DNA of 64,000 nucleotides, taken from the NCBI RefSeq assembly GCF_964204865.1, contig NC_135251.1, positions 13,268,001 through 13,332,000 of the forward strand, read 5' to 3'. This document shows, one piece after another, positions 36,437-51,500 of this stretch. Made by a program: the position numbers and the translations under genes. This DNA is from Styela clava (lineage: Eukaryota > Chordata > Ascidiacea > Stolidobranchia > Styelidae). The notes under the pieces are model-generated. The model was not told the DNA's origin. It did not search any database and saw only the letters and a list, made by a program, of their open reading frames with translations. Position 1 is the first letter of the stretch. Every line of letters begins with the position of its first letter.

Positions 36437-36542
36437 ATGACTACAAAGAGAAACCAGTATATTTGTCGTAATCGGCCACAAAGAAAATGGAAATTCGTAC
36501 TTTTGAACTTATTTATCGTTGCCGTTTTTGTCGCAAAAAATG
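36437..36542 (+). other. Probable signal-peptide exon of the Dscam-like gene
   Basis: MTTKRNQYICRNRPQRKWK is followed by the hydrophobic run FVLLNLFIVAVFVA. The exon ends at a perfect GTAAGT donor in phase 1, which is what the first Ig exon needs. A single phase-1 signal exon far upstream is typical of Ig-superfamily receptors. The link across 11.4 kb is inferred. Confidence 0.55.
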
Positions 36543-39500
36543 GTAAGTTCATATTATTTTATATTCATCATTTTTGATATTTAATCATTTCTATCAGGCC
36601 GTGATAATTAATATTATTATTATTGCTTTTCCTAGTTTTCATAAAATACCCGTTAAAGAGAAGCGATGTATTTTTTGATATAAATTTGTTTTGTAAGGCT
36701 TAGACTTTATTATACACGGGTAACTGATATATTTTGTACGGAAGAAATTCACAATGGATAATCAAGAACAGTATGTCCTAATTTTATTAGCTGTCGTGGC
36801 ACGCTATGAAATGCGAAAGTAGGACAACGCAAAACAAGTGTCATTTACCCATAATTTTACAACCCGAATTTATGAACATCGACCGACAGACTTGATAGAT
36901 ATCGACCTGATATTGACTTTTATTATTTACAAGCCTAATTTCTGTAATATTTTGCTTCGGGTGTTACTCATTTAATTAACGCGAACGGCACCTATGGGCA
37001 CCATGGCCGGTGTTATTCCACTATATCAAATTGATGTCCGTGCGTGCGTCGCGTGTCGTAAGAATTAAACCAATCCCGGCAACAAAGAATGGTCGATGAC
37101 AAATAATGTAATGTACCTGTCTCTGGGATATACGTAATATTGGAGTTGTCAAATTAATGTTCAACCAAAGCTGTACATTGGCGGGAAATGGGAATGCTGG
37201 AAAGACGCATGTTAATGTATTTACTCTGAGAATGGCTTGTTTCAGCAACTATTTTTTCAATGTGTAGGGCCACTGACTTATTTTGTGCAAACTACATATA
37301 CACAGAATAACAGACTTAAAGTTACAATATGTTGCAACGAGAACTATACTAAATAAATTGCTTTTAGATAGGCTTCTGTACCAATTCAATTCGCACTTGA
37401 GCTGGGCAAACATTCCCACTAAATCAGTACTGTTGAGTAAACAAAACAGCCTTGCAAATGTACTACTTTCTGAGTGGTGTATTTAAGCTTCGACAGAGGA
37501 ATTTGATTCACGTCGCTACTGCTGGAACTATTTGCGGCGTCCCTATCGTCCATCAAAACTTTGCATAAACACAGATAATAATCATATCACAGGCATCCCT
37601 TAGGTTTCCTTTCCCTTTACGTTTAGGCGCTTATTGAAGTTATTCACTTTTTTGGTTAGATTTTTAGGGCTTCCAGCTAAGCATAATTTTCAGCGGAAAC
37701 CTAATAGAGTGCGGTGTATAATCCATCAAGAAAATTGGTACATTTGATTGTATGGAATCTATAATGTAGGTCATTAAGCCCGTAATTCGATTTGAAAATG
37801 CTTTGTTATGAATTGGCAGTGATGGTTCGAAATTAAAGAAACATTAAGCCAATCTAACATAGCTATATAAACCAGGCTTAAAAAGGCTAAAACCAAGTCT
37901 TTGTCTGTATCGACAACAAGCCGAGCGCCGACGACGAACAAAGCCGTCCGCGTAGCGATAATTGCTTTAATTTGTGTGATTTGTTTTGACTTCATTTCGC
38001 TGTAACGAGATTGCTCACGCTTGATTTAGATTGCCGATTCAGGTTTTGTTTTAAATGTGTTATGCTATTCGTCCATGGTAAATAACGTTTCCCGTATACA
38101 AGTACAATTCTCAGGATCCTTGTGGTCTGTCGATGAAGCATGCGACCTCGGAAGTGTTCAAATTTTGTTAATATCGACGTTAGAACTTGTAAAATTGGTA
38201 TCCGTTGGCACTCGTGTCTGGTATGACATTTAGGTGCGTACAAAAATCATGTTTAACATCTTCGCAGACCAAAGCGGATTCTTACAGACCGATTGAGCTA
38301 CTTTTACAGACCATGACTTGAACGTTTTGACTTTTGACTGATAAACAAAATTTTGTTGTAAAAATCTCTGCTTTAAATTTTTCCTTTTATTGTAAATTTT
38401 ACTGATTTTATGGTTATTTCATTCAGTGAATACACGTCGTTTAATGACGGGAAAGAAAACATACTGAATTCTATGCTTGGATATATCCTAATAATGAGAA
38501 CATAACAATTGCTTGATACTTTGTAACATAAAAAACATTCGCCTGTTGAATGTTTACCAATCGGCGCCCACGAGGAGCGAACGTGAATCAATTTATACGT
38601 AAATCTGAATATAAGTTGTTTTCGTGGGCGGCGTGGAAATGTATGAAAAAATCCTGTACTGTATATAAAGCCTTCATGAAATGCATTTGCGTTGAAAAAT
38701 ATATTTGCGCTGGTCATTGTTACAATGCCATAATTGCGGGCTTATTCGGATTTTTTTAGATTTTCAGATTTAATGTATTAATCTTTTTTCAAACTTTTGT
38801 TTGAACGCTTGGTATGATTTTGAAACTCTAAATTTTATTTATTTGTATGCAATCATGTATGGAAGATTATAATTTTTTCTCCGTCGCGCGGGGTATCCAT
38901 AGAAAATAGATGATCGAACATAATGTAATATACGTTATAGGAAAGTCTACAGCCCACAATTACTGTTATTAACTCTGCTTTGGCGGACAAAGGCGACGCC
39001 ACTGACTCTGAATTGTAATTAGTAAAATAACGGCGGTCGCTAATGGGATTATCAGTCACAAATGTCCCGACATTACGGTCAATAACTTACTTGAAAAACA
39101 AAATTTTATTAGGACAAGCCGTAATTGTGTATCGGCGACCAAACCACAAGTACAATATTGTTCAATCAAAGAAAATATTCCACAGTCTATACATAATGGG
39201 CCATGTATGATTCATGTTAGACGAAGAGACTGAGCTTGTAATAACCGCGCTGAAGGAAATGAATCTCCTACTTGATGGTATTACATAGACTCAATTTCAA
39301 GTCTTCGAGTTTTTACGCAACCATATGGCTGAAATAATGAAGTACAAATATTTTCCCTATTTTCCTAGAATTAGTTAAAAGCTTGTTTAATCGCGTTTAC
39401 TAAGTATTGCCCATTATAAGAATCGTAATGAGAATTCATGGGAATATTTTTCCATTACCTATCAACCAATAGCGATTTCCAGGCGCGATGAGTTTTAGTC

Positions 39501-42500
39501 TACATGGCTTATTTTCATCTTGGGGGTTGATGACGAGTTTACTACATATCTGAAATTGTTTAACAGTATACTTTTGTTAAGAATGTCCTGTATTTTATTG
39601 TTTTTCATAATTGTACATCTAACTACACGTTAGTTTGAAAAGCTAGATTTCTTGTTGCCTTGACCAAATTACCACCGTGACGCGATGCACGATAATTGTC
39701 ATCAATATACTTGATTGTTCATTTTGCGACATTAAAAGCGACACCGTGTTTCTCGTTCCGAATGATTAAATTTCAGATTCTTCTCACTTTCCGTACATAG
39801 AGCTCTTGTACATAACAGGAGTCTCCGCATCTTCAAACATACAACAAAGCTGTGTCGTTGTTTTCCGAACCTTGTCATTGACAAAGTATGGGTCATGGTT
39901 ACAAGGGAACAGCTCTGAATATAAATTTCCTTGTCCCATATACGGCTGTGATAAAATAGGCAAATGCTACATGATGTTTTAAGGGGAAACCTAGCGTGAA
40001 CGTAAATGTTACTGTCACAACACCAACCAAATGGCGTGATGATTTGGATCGACATATCTAGCTCGCGTGATCTCCACATTTCCTGACTATCGGTCGAATA
40101 TTTTTTACGTCGATTGTGGTCTATTTTTACACAGGGTTGTCATTCACAATCGCTTCGCCCCTACATTTGAAAAGATGAAATTGGACTCTATCGGGGGCCA
40201 CGGTTCGCCTGTTTAACCCACAACTTTAATTCATGTTTTTGGTTCGGTTTGGAAAAGCGAGATGATTTGTTGTTATGATGACGTAAGGTCAAAATGATTC
40301 AAAAAGAAAAGAATTTCCGTAGAGTTTGGACCAATGCACTGCGGTTTCAGAAACAAAACGTCAGTTTAGGCCCATCACAATTGTGCCCCGTTTTTTGGTG
40401 TTTTCATCAACCACGCTGGAAGTAAAATCGAGAGTATGCATTGAATTGCAAAAAATAACCTTCAAAATCAGTTGATTGAAAAAAATGGGAACGTCGGATG
40501 AACTGAAAGTAATATCATTACGAAAAATGTTGTCGAAATCGTACTACCTATACCTTTCAAAGATAGTGTGTTTGCAAAAAACTGTTAACACGGGTTGAAC
40601 TAGAAGTAATATCATTATGAAAACATTTATACGAAATCGTACCACCTATCAAAGATATAGTACCAGTCGGCCGAATCGCTAAAATTTGTCTTTCTCATGT
40701 TAAACATTCGTCGTTGCAAGCTTCCGTCTCTGATGAAGCACAAAACAGTCGATCAACCGTATTTTCACGTTTGCATAACAAGAAAATATATATGATTTTG
40801 GTGTCACTGCGTCCATCTCGCGAAAGCTAGCTATATACTTGAACGAATTCATTTAAATAATATTTTATCAATCCGGCTAGAATAACACATGCGAATATAT
40901 TCGAGATATTAATGTTCTTAGAGTACATTCTTGTGCGATGAATGGCTAATGTGCCTAAAAAAATGTGCCTCAATGGGTACATGACTCTACTAAAATGTTT
41001 GTGGTAAAAGATGACTGTCTTTATCACGCGATTCTTGCTTTCTATAAAAAGTGTGAAGTACTATTATTACTCCACCACCAATTTATGGTCAGTTTTCTTT
41101 GATTCTTCCATGGCAAGGCTATTGCAGTATCGTCCATTTTTTTGTCGTAACCTGACATGGGATAAACAGAATCGAAGAAAATGATCTGAAAATTTATGGT
41201 GGTACAAAAACTGAATGAGACTTTTCGATAATTGAAACTTTGGAAAATGTGATGTACAATTGTTTACTTAAATGGAATATGAAATTAATTGATGACAAAA
41301 TAACCCATCAGTTGTAGTTTGTTTGTTTGTCCTGTCTGTTATTTTCTGTTTCGCCAAACATATTATTGGCATTGGGTGTATAATTATAGCATCAAACAGG
41401 GATCATTCTTATTGTTGCTGAACTTCAATTAGACATTTTACAAGTGCGGTCATTGCAATTATAGGATTTGTGATGAGCCAGGGTTCACACTCCCTAAAAT
41501 TATCTTCTTCTCCCACAATGCTTTTTGGACGTGTCATTCCGCTATTATGCGGCTAATACCTATGTTCATGATGCCGAAACACGTACACGCTATCACCAAA
41601 GCCCTGATTCTGTGTGCATTCATATGGAAAATGACTCATAAAAATAGCAGATTGTCATATTCTAACACATGTTTTTAGTTGAAACAATGAAGGAAATCGT
41701 TATGATAGACGTGTGGTTTCAACCCATTTGTGATAATTATTGATAGTGGGTAATCGTAACCGACTATGACTATCCCGTAATCAGTTTAGCAAATATTCAT
41801 GAAACATTCCATCTGAATAAAGCCAATAATGCATCAATGCCAAAGTGATTGTTGTTCAGTGTTGATTCAAATTTGCCTGTCACAAATTTCGTATCTTCAA
41901 CCTATATTTTTCAAATTCTTCGTAGTGATTGCTTTACTGTTAATCATGAAACGGTAGATTTGGCCATTGGTCTTCGAGATCTTCTCATGGTTAATTAGAG
42001 CCCCAGACTCTAGGAAATGTAGCAATTTTCAAAACAATAAAATCCGTATTTCACAAATGTATGCATTTACGTTCATAGCTGTTGTAATGAGTGAGAGATT
42101 TTGGTCATGTTCAATATTGTAATCTGATTCTGTCAATTTCTGATTTCTTCTTAACATATAATTTTTCGCAATGTTATCAAAAAGATTAACTCCTATCGGA
42201 ATACGTCTTCACACTGCATTTCAATTTGTAGGTTCAATATAACGTCATTTTGGCTAAAGCTAAGGGGTCCATACGCAAATCGAGGCGCGGGTAATTGTAT
42301 ACATTTAATTGCTTCGAGTGAAAACCCTTGACAAGACAAAGAAACCGAAGTCAAATTTCACTTCTTGCAAAGAAGGGTTCGTCAATTGATTGTTGTGACC
42401 ACCATTTGCAACTATAATTGTTTTTAATGCTCGTCAAGTCAGGGCCGATCATTGATTTAATATAATTTTCGCTTTGAAGGCGCGATACATGTATGATCAA

Positions 42501-45500
42501 CTGTTAACAAGTTTTCACTTGGTTCCCACTGTATTAGGTAGTGCAATCCCGTTATTTACCGGTATTCAATTACGAAGCCTATTTTTGTGTTTCGTGTCGC
42601 GGGCTAAACGTGCATTCGATCACCCTATTAGACCTTACCATGGATGCTTGATTTCCAAAAGGAAATTTGAACTCAAGAGGTCTCGGAGTTACAGCCGGTG
42701 AATCCGTACGCGTGAGACTAGCCGAAGACTTTTGAATTTGATCGGTTAATAAAACGCCTAATCCTTGGGTTGTTCAAGATGCGGCTAACCTTATAAAATG
42801 TGACCAAGATATATAATTAGTACGGGTAAAGGTACACCGAAAGCTTCGCCATAAAATCATGTCGGCTTCTAATTAGTCGAAAATGATTGTTATGATACGT
42901 TGACAAAAACAGCATCTGTGTGCCATGTATTGGCCACACCTACCCAACAACAAATTGCGCAATAATGACAAATCGCGAAACGCCCATTACGAATTAATCT
43001 TCTTATATGACATGTGATTATCTGTTATACATCAATGATGATTTTGAAATAAGATTGTAAATATAACGTGGTTTGAAACATCCATAAGAAGCATACCCAA
43101 GAAGCCCGCTTATTCAATTCCGAGCAGGAATCTTCTAGGCCCAATCGCAATCACGACGAAATATAGGAAAAGCTCAAATGGCCCAAATAATTGAAGCGTA
43201 TGAAAAACTATCTCTTACATGCAAAAATAGTATGAAACCAGTCCAAAGACCGGGTCCCGTCGATAAAAACAAAAACGCTGTCATATTTTGACCATAAACG
43301 TTATGATTGACCGTAAAATCTATTCGTTCGTGTCCAAAATAGAGGTTCAAAGCCCCTATTTTGGTATATTCTACTGACGTCATGTCTCGTAGACCACCGC
43401 TAATCACGTTAGTTCGTCTGCGAATTGTGGCTTCGTCAGAGTTCCATTTCACAGCAGGCATGATTTATATTGTCCGTATGCGCCTTAGAATGTAATCCTA
43501 TTTTTACCATTTGACTTTTAAAGACCTATTGTCGATGTCCACTTTGATACTGTTTTTGTATGGCCAAGGTTGCATCACAAGCGAAAGTATACTTTAGTAA
43601 AGTGATTTTACTTTGGTCCATACTTAGGTGAATGCAAACCTAACCTTTCGGGTCGTAGTTGGTGACATATGCCTGTCCAAATTACCGGATAAATTGTAAA
43701 TTGCTCACAGACGTCGCAAAGCATCGGGTCGTAAAATTTGGTTTGTATTTTATTATTTAGTCTTATTTCATATCGCTGTTAACTTTATTGAAATCATTGT
43801 ATCAATCTACGACTCTACGTGATTATCTTGTTTACGAAGTCGTCCATGGCAACAGCGGCCATATTGCATTTTTCCACTACGATAGGGCTACGAATTTTAC
43901 GATTGTTAGCCTATTTCGATTATAAATTTCCATTTACAACAATGTCAAATTGTCCGATTTTGGCCTTAAACCCACGGTTGCATATTCCCCGCCAACGCCG
44001 AATGTTTACCAAGTCACAATGTGGTGCGAACAAATTTTAATATTTTAAATGCGAGTATCTGTAAAATTTATTCTATATTATAATTATTACATGTAGTCTT
44101 GGATAGCTCTTCTGGCCTGTTATAAAAATGACTGTCCACTCAAAAGTCTAAGATTGATTGCTTAAAATTGTTACACCAGCGCCTGCTGATCTGAATGATT
44201 TTTCTGGGCATCAGGTGTGCGATTAACCGCTTATAGGGCACATACTAACAGTTTATGTGGAGGTTATGAGTAAATACTATAATACAGCTGATTATGGTGA
44301 GGCCATTATCCGATTATATTGCAATACGAGATTATCTACGTTTAAGGTGATACGGTTACCTGGGATTGTTACATTATAAAGCGAAATGGTAAATCTTTAC
44401 TTTCTCTATTAACAAAGAACCATGTTTGATTTTTAGGGGTATGCCTATCATAAAATGGTATCATAAATAAACACAATCAAACATGGGACGCATATGTATG
44501 TGGTTGACAAATGATGACATTCCGATTTTGCCCCACTGTGAAGCTATTGCAATGAAATGAGGTTAATCCACTCAACCAAAGTCTGATACATTGAGCTGTT
44601 TATGTCGGAAGATGAAGCCATTTTGTACCAACAATTCCTTGTGTATTATGAGTTACTTTCTACGTTGCTTTGTTCCTGTGATGATTTTGGGTGGAGACGA
44701 GGATTGTTTTATAGACGAACTATACCTGAAAAAAATTAACATACAGTAGATGGAAAAACTTAGTGTATAACTGGTCCCAGATCACTTTCCTACATCATTA
44801 CCTTCTAAAAAAGTTCAATATAGTTAGGTGTAGGGGTGGTTATATGATCCAAATATCCATTCAAGCGGCGTCCTCTTTACAGGTATATTGTGACGGCATT
44901 TGCCACAGCAGGTGAACTTGGTTTAAGAATACAGATGACTATATGGTACCACCTTCATAGGGGGCAAATCAGAAAAGTGGATGAAAATTTTGTAATTTCG
45001 ACTTATTCATAGCCATAGCCGTCATTACCATATTTTAAATATATATTTTTTCGGGGTGTTAATGTTTGACATGTCTAACGTGTGACAGCATTGACAAATA
45101 TGTACCCTAGATGATTGTCATCCAACCAAAAATATGTCACCTGCCAGAAAAAATCGATAAAACGCTACATTTCAGTGAATTTAATACCCAGAACCTTTAC
45201 ACACACTTGAATGAAATTTCCGAAATTGAAAGTAATGTCGATCGCTATCGTCAAGCAGATAGGGATAAAAATAAACGTTGAAAAGGTGGAATTAATGTTT
45301 TGGTGAAGGCATCAACATTGATTTTAATGTAAAGTAATAAAACGTTAATTGTAATTCGGGAAATGCATTTTATATATATAAATTTTAATGTCTAGTCACA
45401 GAATCGTCATTTTTGGAAAGAATATCGCCTTAGTTGACGTAATTAATGCTTTTCCGCCAAATATAGACCATAATCGACTGAGCATAAATAAAATAAAAAA

Positions 45501-48500
45501 ATTTATTTCTGTTTTTGAGAAAATTCCATAATTTTTTTTTGTGTCATGAAAAGAGTGCATCATCCATCAACGGAAATCGTAAGATATACAATTTCTCATA
45601 CTCTCGATTAATAAGGTGTAATATTTCGTATTTACGACATGTTTGGTATATGTTTTAATGCAACAATACCCGTTACACTCTCTCCATGTTATTAAGTTAA
45701 TGCGCTTTTAAGTTGTCCGATAGCAAATTTCAGATCACCTTACCGAACTAAAGATCGATATATCTATCCGTTTAGTACTCACCGGTTTTAGCCTTTTCAG
45801 CTGAGAAGATTCAAACGGTAATTTGAAGCTTTACTTCTTATTAAATTTCAAAATTTTTTGCGCTTTTGGTGCATCGGTATCTCTATTTCCAATTGCTGGC
45901 GATGGTTGTATTTATGGAATATGTTTAAAAATAATGAGTGTTTGATGTAAAGCTCATTCACAGAAGGTATATAGTTTCATAAAAAGTTTTTGAAACTTCG
46001 GTCGGGAATAAATCTTCTCTTTGAGTATTTTTCTTAGAAAATGTGTAGAAATTTCTGGTCCGAAGTTATAGCTTTGCAGTTTTCAATGTATTTACAATGC
46101 AATGTGTTATGGGAGAAATTGGATCAAATTGTATTCATTCATCGTAATGAATAGGATGTGATACAGAATGAGACACGTTCTAATTGAAGCCATTTGTTAT
46201 ACATTGGTTTGCTGTACTTTGTTGTTACTCCCAAGATCACCAAATGGCATGTTGCTTCACGTTTTGTTATGGAGCCCTTGATGTGTATTGGGAATTCACT
46301 CATTGTACTCAAAGCTTTTCGTCGATTAGATAAATTGACGACGTCCATGTTAACTTGTAACACGGAACAATATGAATGGTTAGGAGAACTACTTTCGTTT
46401 TCGTTTGAATCTACAGTGGGCTTAAGTTGTGCCCGTACATGATACAGCATTTTTAGTAAAAATTGAAGCATTTTTCGGATCTGGCTATCAGACGTGACTG
46501 AATGCTGAGACATCTCATGAATTTTTAAAAAATCTCGCCGCGGTCCAGCGGTACATTAATGACAGGCAAATGGGGGATGAAATGTCGTTGCTTAACAGGC
46601 GGGAATCTCGTCTGCAAGGCGTGCATCGCGCGTATCTAATTTCATTCCTCTTAATTCTACGCGGGAAATCAGGTTATTCGTGATTTAAGTTGTGAAATAA
46701 AATCACTAAAACCATGTCACGGGTGGCGCGTTAGCAAATGTATTACATTAGATTTAAAATGACATTTATTTTGAAACAGCTTTTACCGATAAACATCACG
46801 ATTGAATAGCATTACATTTATTCTCACGTAACGCATCGACAAATTGTGTTTTTGAAAAATCACTTAAATTATTGTCTGTCCTGTTTCAAAATGTTGGTTG
46901 AAAAATGCAGATGACAAAATAACTAATATATGTGTCTAATTTCAAGACGGCATTCAAATACCAAGCATGGGATAGTAATATATTGATACTCCAAGCTTTA
47001 TGTAGATTGAATATAATCAACATTAAATTAGTCTGTATATATGTCCATATCCTGCTTAATATTTCCAAAACACAACAGTCGAAAACTTTTGAATCAATTC
47101 GTGAAACCCAGTCAAACATCACCAATGAGCGTAAAAGGTGACAATGATATGCACGCGATGATTCCAAAACAATTTAAAATTAAATTAGACATAAATTATA
47201 GCCTCACGCAGTAGCACTTCAGTTTAATTTCACTACTTTCATTGAAGAAAGTCAACACCTTGCCTATTAGAATATTTGTTTAAGTTGACAGTGCTAAGAT
47301 AATTGCTTGGAAGTGAAAATTACTTTAATAATGTTCATCGATGATATCATTTTTGTTTATCGCCAAATATCACCAGTCAAATATGGTCCATTCCATTCAT
47401 TAGCCGAGGCTATTATTTCGATTTATCAACAGCCAGTATCTGATATGTTTATTTTAAATTAGTCAAGTGAGAAAGGCTTGTAATGCGGTTTTTAGGTTGA
47501 AATCGTAATTTACAATTTTCCACTAATTGCTCAAAAAGTAATTTATAATAATGACATGACCTAACTGATTTTTCCGCCCAATGTTATCTAATGTTTTCAG
47601 TTTTATTTCATTTTTTAGAGTGTTTTGTGCTACATTTGATATCGCAGTGCATTTAACAACTCTTTTACCAGAAGGGTGAATTACTATTTGCGTCACTGAA
47701 AAATAAAAAGACCATAATGAGACCTGGCTTTAATGCATCAAGATCGACCGGCGAATGTGACGGCATACCTTATTAATCGGATCGTTATTTCAAAAGTGAT
47801 CGATACATTTGTGGTAATAGGTCAGAATTAGAGTTGTTGTTACCGGTCTTAAAAATCCATACTAACAAGCACAAAATCGGTTCGAATGTTCGCTTTCCCT
47901 AATTTCTTCATTAAAATAGCAATAATGTAATGGTGAAAATCAAAGTTTACCCTTTCTATTTCAGCTTCATGCAACACCGTTTCCATTGTCTCCGGATTCG
48001 AAAAGAAAACTTTAGAAAATGGCGCCAATTTTACGCTTCGTTGCAAAGCTACAGGGCTGTACCACGTGACAATAACATGGCTTCTGGACGGTGTACCATT
48101 GGAGTACCAGAGAACAAAAGCGGCCGAAAGTGTCCAAATGCAAGCAGACAACCCCCATATAGGGGCAAAAGAAAATGACGATCGAGGAGCTGGGTTACAA
48201 GCACCTCGATATATGATTAAAAATTCAAACAAACTTGCTGATGACGTCAACGAGTCGAGTGACGTCACTGGCAAAGATATTATAAAAACTGATATTGAAT
48301 ATTCAGCGGAAGAGCATAATGACTCAAGCCAACCCACCACTGTAATAGATAAAAGAACAAACACACCAATAGAGAGTCCATCACAACCTCAGGGATTTAT
48401 GAACGGAGTTGCGCCTGTTGTTCTTTCGAATCTTGATGGTTCAGAGTAAGTAATAATTTTTCTTCGAATATATTTAATACGCTGGTGCATGTATATTGGT

Positions 48501-51500
48501 TAAAGCGTCGGACTTAGAAAGTTCCTCCCATGCTCCCCACCTCATAAAATACCCACCTTTAATATTTTTACAGAAACGGTGCAGTTACCATAGCGAGTGA
48601 ATTAACAATGAATGGCGCATCTGTACAAGACGGAGGTGTATATTCTTGCGTTGCGCGTGACGTCACAAGAGAATCCATTAGTTGGAGTAGAAAAATTGCA
48701 GTAAAAGGTACAATGTTCTTCTCGATATTTCAAAGCAATGAATTCTTTTAAATTTCTCTCTTATTAATCGTCCGAGTTCTCTCTTCTACAGGTCCACTCT
48801 CTGTTCGACAAAACCGACCAATTTTTGCACTCATAAATTCAGTTGTTACAATACCATGCACAGTACTCGGGTCAGGAGAAGATTTTCCAGTAAAGTGGTC
48901 ATATCAAAAGTTTTCAAACGAAAATGCTAATGCCGGTAAGTTAAATAACAGCATTTCAAAGATGTTTCAATGTATCTCTAGTCTACAACTACTATTCTAA
49001 TCGAGCGCATTTTCGACGTACCCATTTTCAGAGTCCGATCCAATTTCGCTGCCTAACGACCATCGACAAACAGTTCATCCGAACGGAAATTTAGAAATTC
49101 GTGAAGCAAGAAAAGCCAACGAAGGCATTTATACATGCCAAGTCGACCTGAATGGAAAATTATCCAACATGTCGACACCATTAAAGGTTATGGGTAGGTG
49201 TATTTATCATTTATGTACTTTTCATTTAAAATTAGAGACATTTGTAATCTTTGCATACAGCACTGCATTTGGCTGGCAGTGTAAATATAGTGTAGCTGGA
49301 CTAAAACTCAAACCAGGTGTGTATATGCCAGCCCAAGAGTTCTTCATGGACTAGCACTAGGCCAGGGGTGGCAAGGTTTTTGTATCAAGGGCAAAAAATG
49401 TTGCCCACCTGAACTGGCGGGTCATGTAAGTGTAACGTAAAAAGTTACATTTTATGAACAGACAATTAGTTGCAGCGTAACCAAATCAAAAGTGAAAATC
49501 ACACCCGCGGGTCTTAGTTTGACCATGTTAGCACTAGGCCATTCAAATGGCTATTTTGACATTAAATCCATCTCTATTTCTAACGTAATAGTCTATTTCG
49601 TATTTCTTTTGTGTAGGTAGGCTATGGCAAGTCAGAATAGTAGACTAACAATTCTAGGTTCCAATCATTCTCAGTTTAATTGTACATCACTGGTCCATGC
49701 TCGATAAGACATGCAAACCAACTATTATCCAAGTGGTCATGTGATTACTTTCTTCAATCGTCTCTCTGGATTAAAGTTTGTGGTTTTGATGAAAATTTTT
49801 CACTTGAATTATTCATTGATTTTATCGTAGTTACAATGAAATAAAATATCGCGTATTGCATTACGTAATATTGAAATTTAATTAAAATCCATAATAAAAT
49901 TTTACTTGTACGAAATTTAAATTTAATTAAAAAAATAATGAGTTTCTTCTATCTGTCGTTCTATTCAGAAAAAATAGACATTTTCGAACCCATGCAATTC
50001 GTACCTAACTGCTTGTCCGAAGCCAGGTTTGGTGCGAAGATCAAATTTAATAAAATATTCTAGACGAAAAAGGACTTGAAACATGGAAAAACATGAAATT
50101 TCTAAATCTTTGTTTTAAATTTTTTAATTTTCTGCATATTCTGCAATTTCAGATGAAAAGTAATTTTGAAAGGACTACTATACGAGTACTCTTGTACAAA
50201 GTACCCATCAGTCTACTTAAGGACATTTTATATATTTCAGTGCCACCCAAGATCAAATCATTTGTTCTTCCTCAAGTACAAGTTGGAAAACCGCTCGCTG
50301 AATTTTGTGTCGTTTCTGAAGGAGATTTTCCACTCGATATTGCTTGGTTTAAAAACGGAATTCTACTTCGACCTACTGAATACATTGAGATGCATCGATC
50401 TGGTAAAAGGTGAGATATAAGATATACCATTGGTTTGTTTATTCACTATTGATAAGTATGTAAAATAATATTTTTTGTTTTATTATGACTTCGTGTACTG
50501 CACCCTTTACTAAGTAATATAGAGGGTTCTGATGGGCTACTGTTTTCTCAACAATTCTAAGCTGGCGTTATGATATTTATCCTAAATTGCCAATATTACA
50601 TATAAACGCGATAGTGTCACCGTTATTGTATCATTGTAGAAACATCCAATAAAATGGGAAACACGAAATTTCAGAAAACGAGTCTATATTTCTGACTGAA
50701 ATATGGTATTCCTACCATAAAATTTTGACATTTCTGAAATTTTACGAAAAAAGACAATTACTCGTCAACTAACATCCCCGTCATGTTTACTATTTGCGTA
50801 AAATCGCGTTAGCACGACAGCGTAATTTCTTTTATAACGTCATACAAGAAATATGATTACTTTCAAAACCAACATGAATATTAAAAATGTAAACGACGCT
50901 CAAAAAACTTCTGATTAAAAGATATTATGCATATTTAAGCAGAGTCCCCAGACATTGAAATTCGTCTCCGGGGATCGTTATTTTCTCTTTGTATGCTAAC
51001 ATGTCGAGTTGCAAAGATAAAGTTGACAGTGATTACCTTTTTCGTATGCCAAACCTGCATAGCGATTATCTTGAAGATAATTCAGTTGAATTTTCGAGTT
51101 ATTAACACTATATCCATACTTTTAAAAACTAGTATTTATTCACCAATATTTTACGGTTATTTCTTTAAAAAGAGTTTTACATATTGACAAAATAAGTAGA
51201 AAAAAATGATCATTATTTGATTTTGCGTGAATTTTCTAATCCCCATACCTGATCAGGTATGGTTTTGTGCTATAACAAATAATAACCTAGAAAACTGAGT
51301 AATTTTTCCAACGTTATTATTTACAATTCGCTAATACATTATTAAGCATGTATATCGATATTTGTAATATTCTTCTTCTTCTCTCTAGCCAAACTAGTCA
51401 TTCTTGAATTGATCGCTTGCTGATCGAAATGGCAGATTAATGAATATGACAAAGTCCTTTGGGATCGTTTTATTCTTAAACAAAACTAGGAAGTTTTAAA

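Noticed and set aside
47849-48364. 171-codon frame on the - strand
   Set aside because: It is the antisense shadow of the Ig1 exon.
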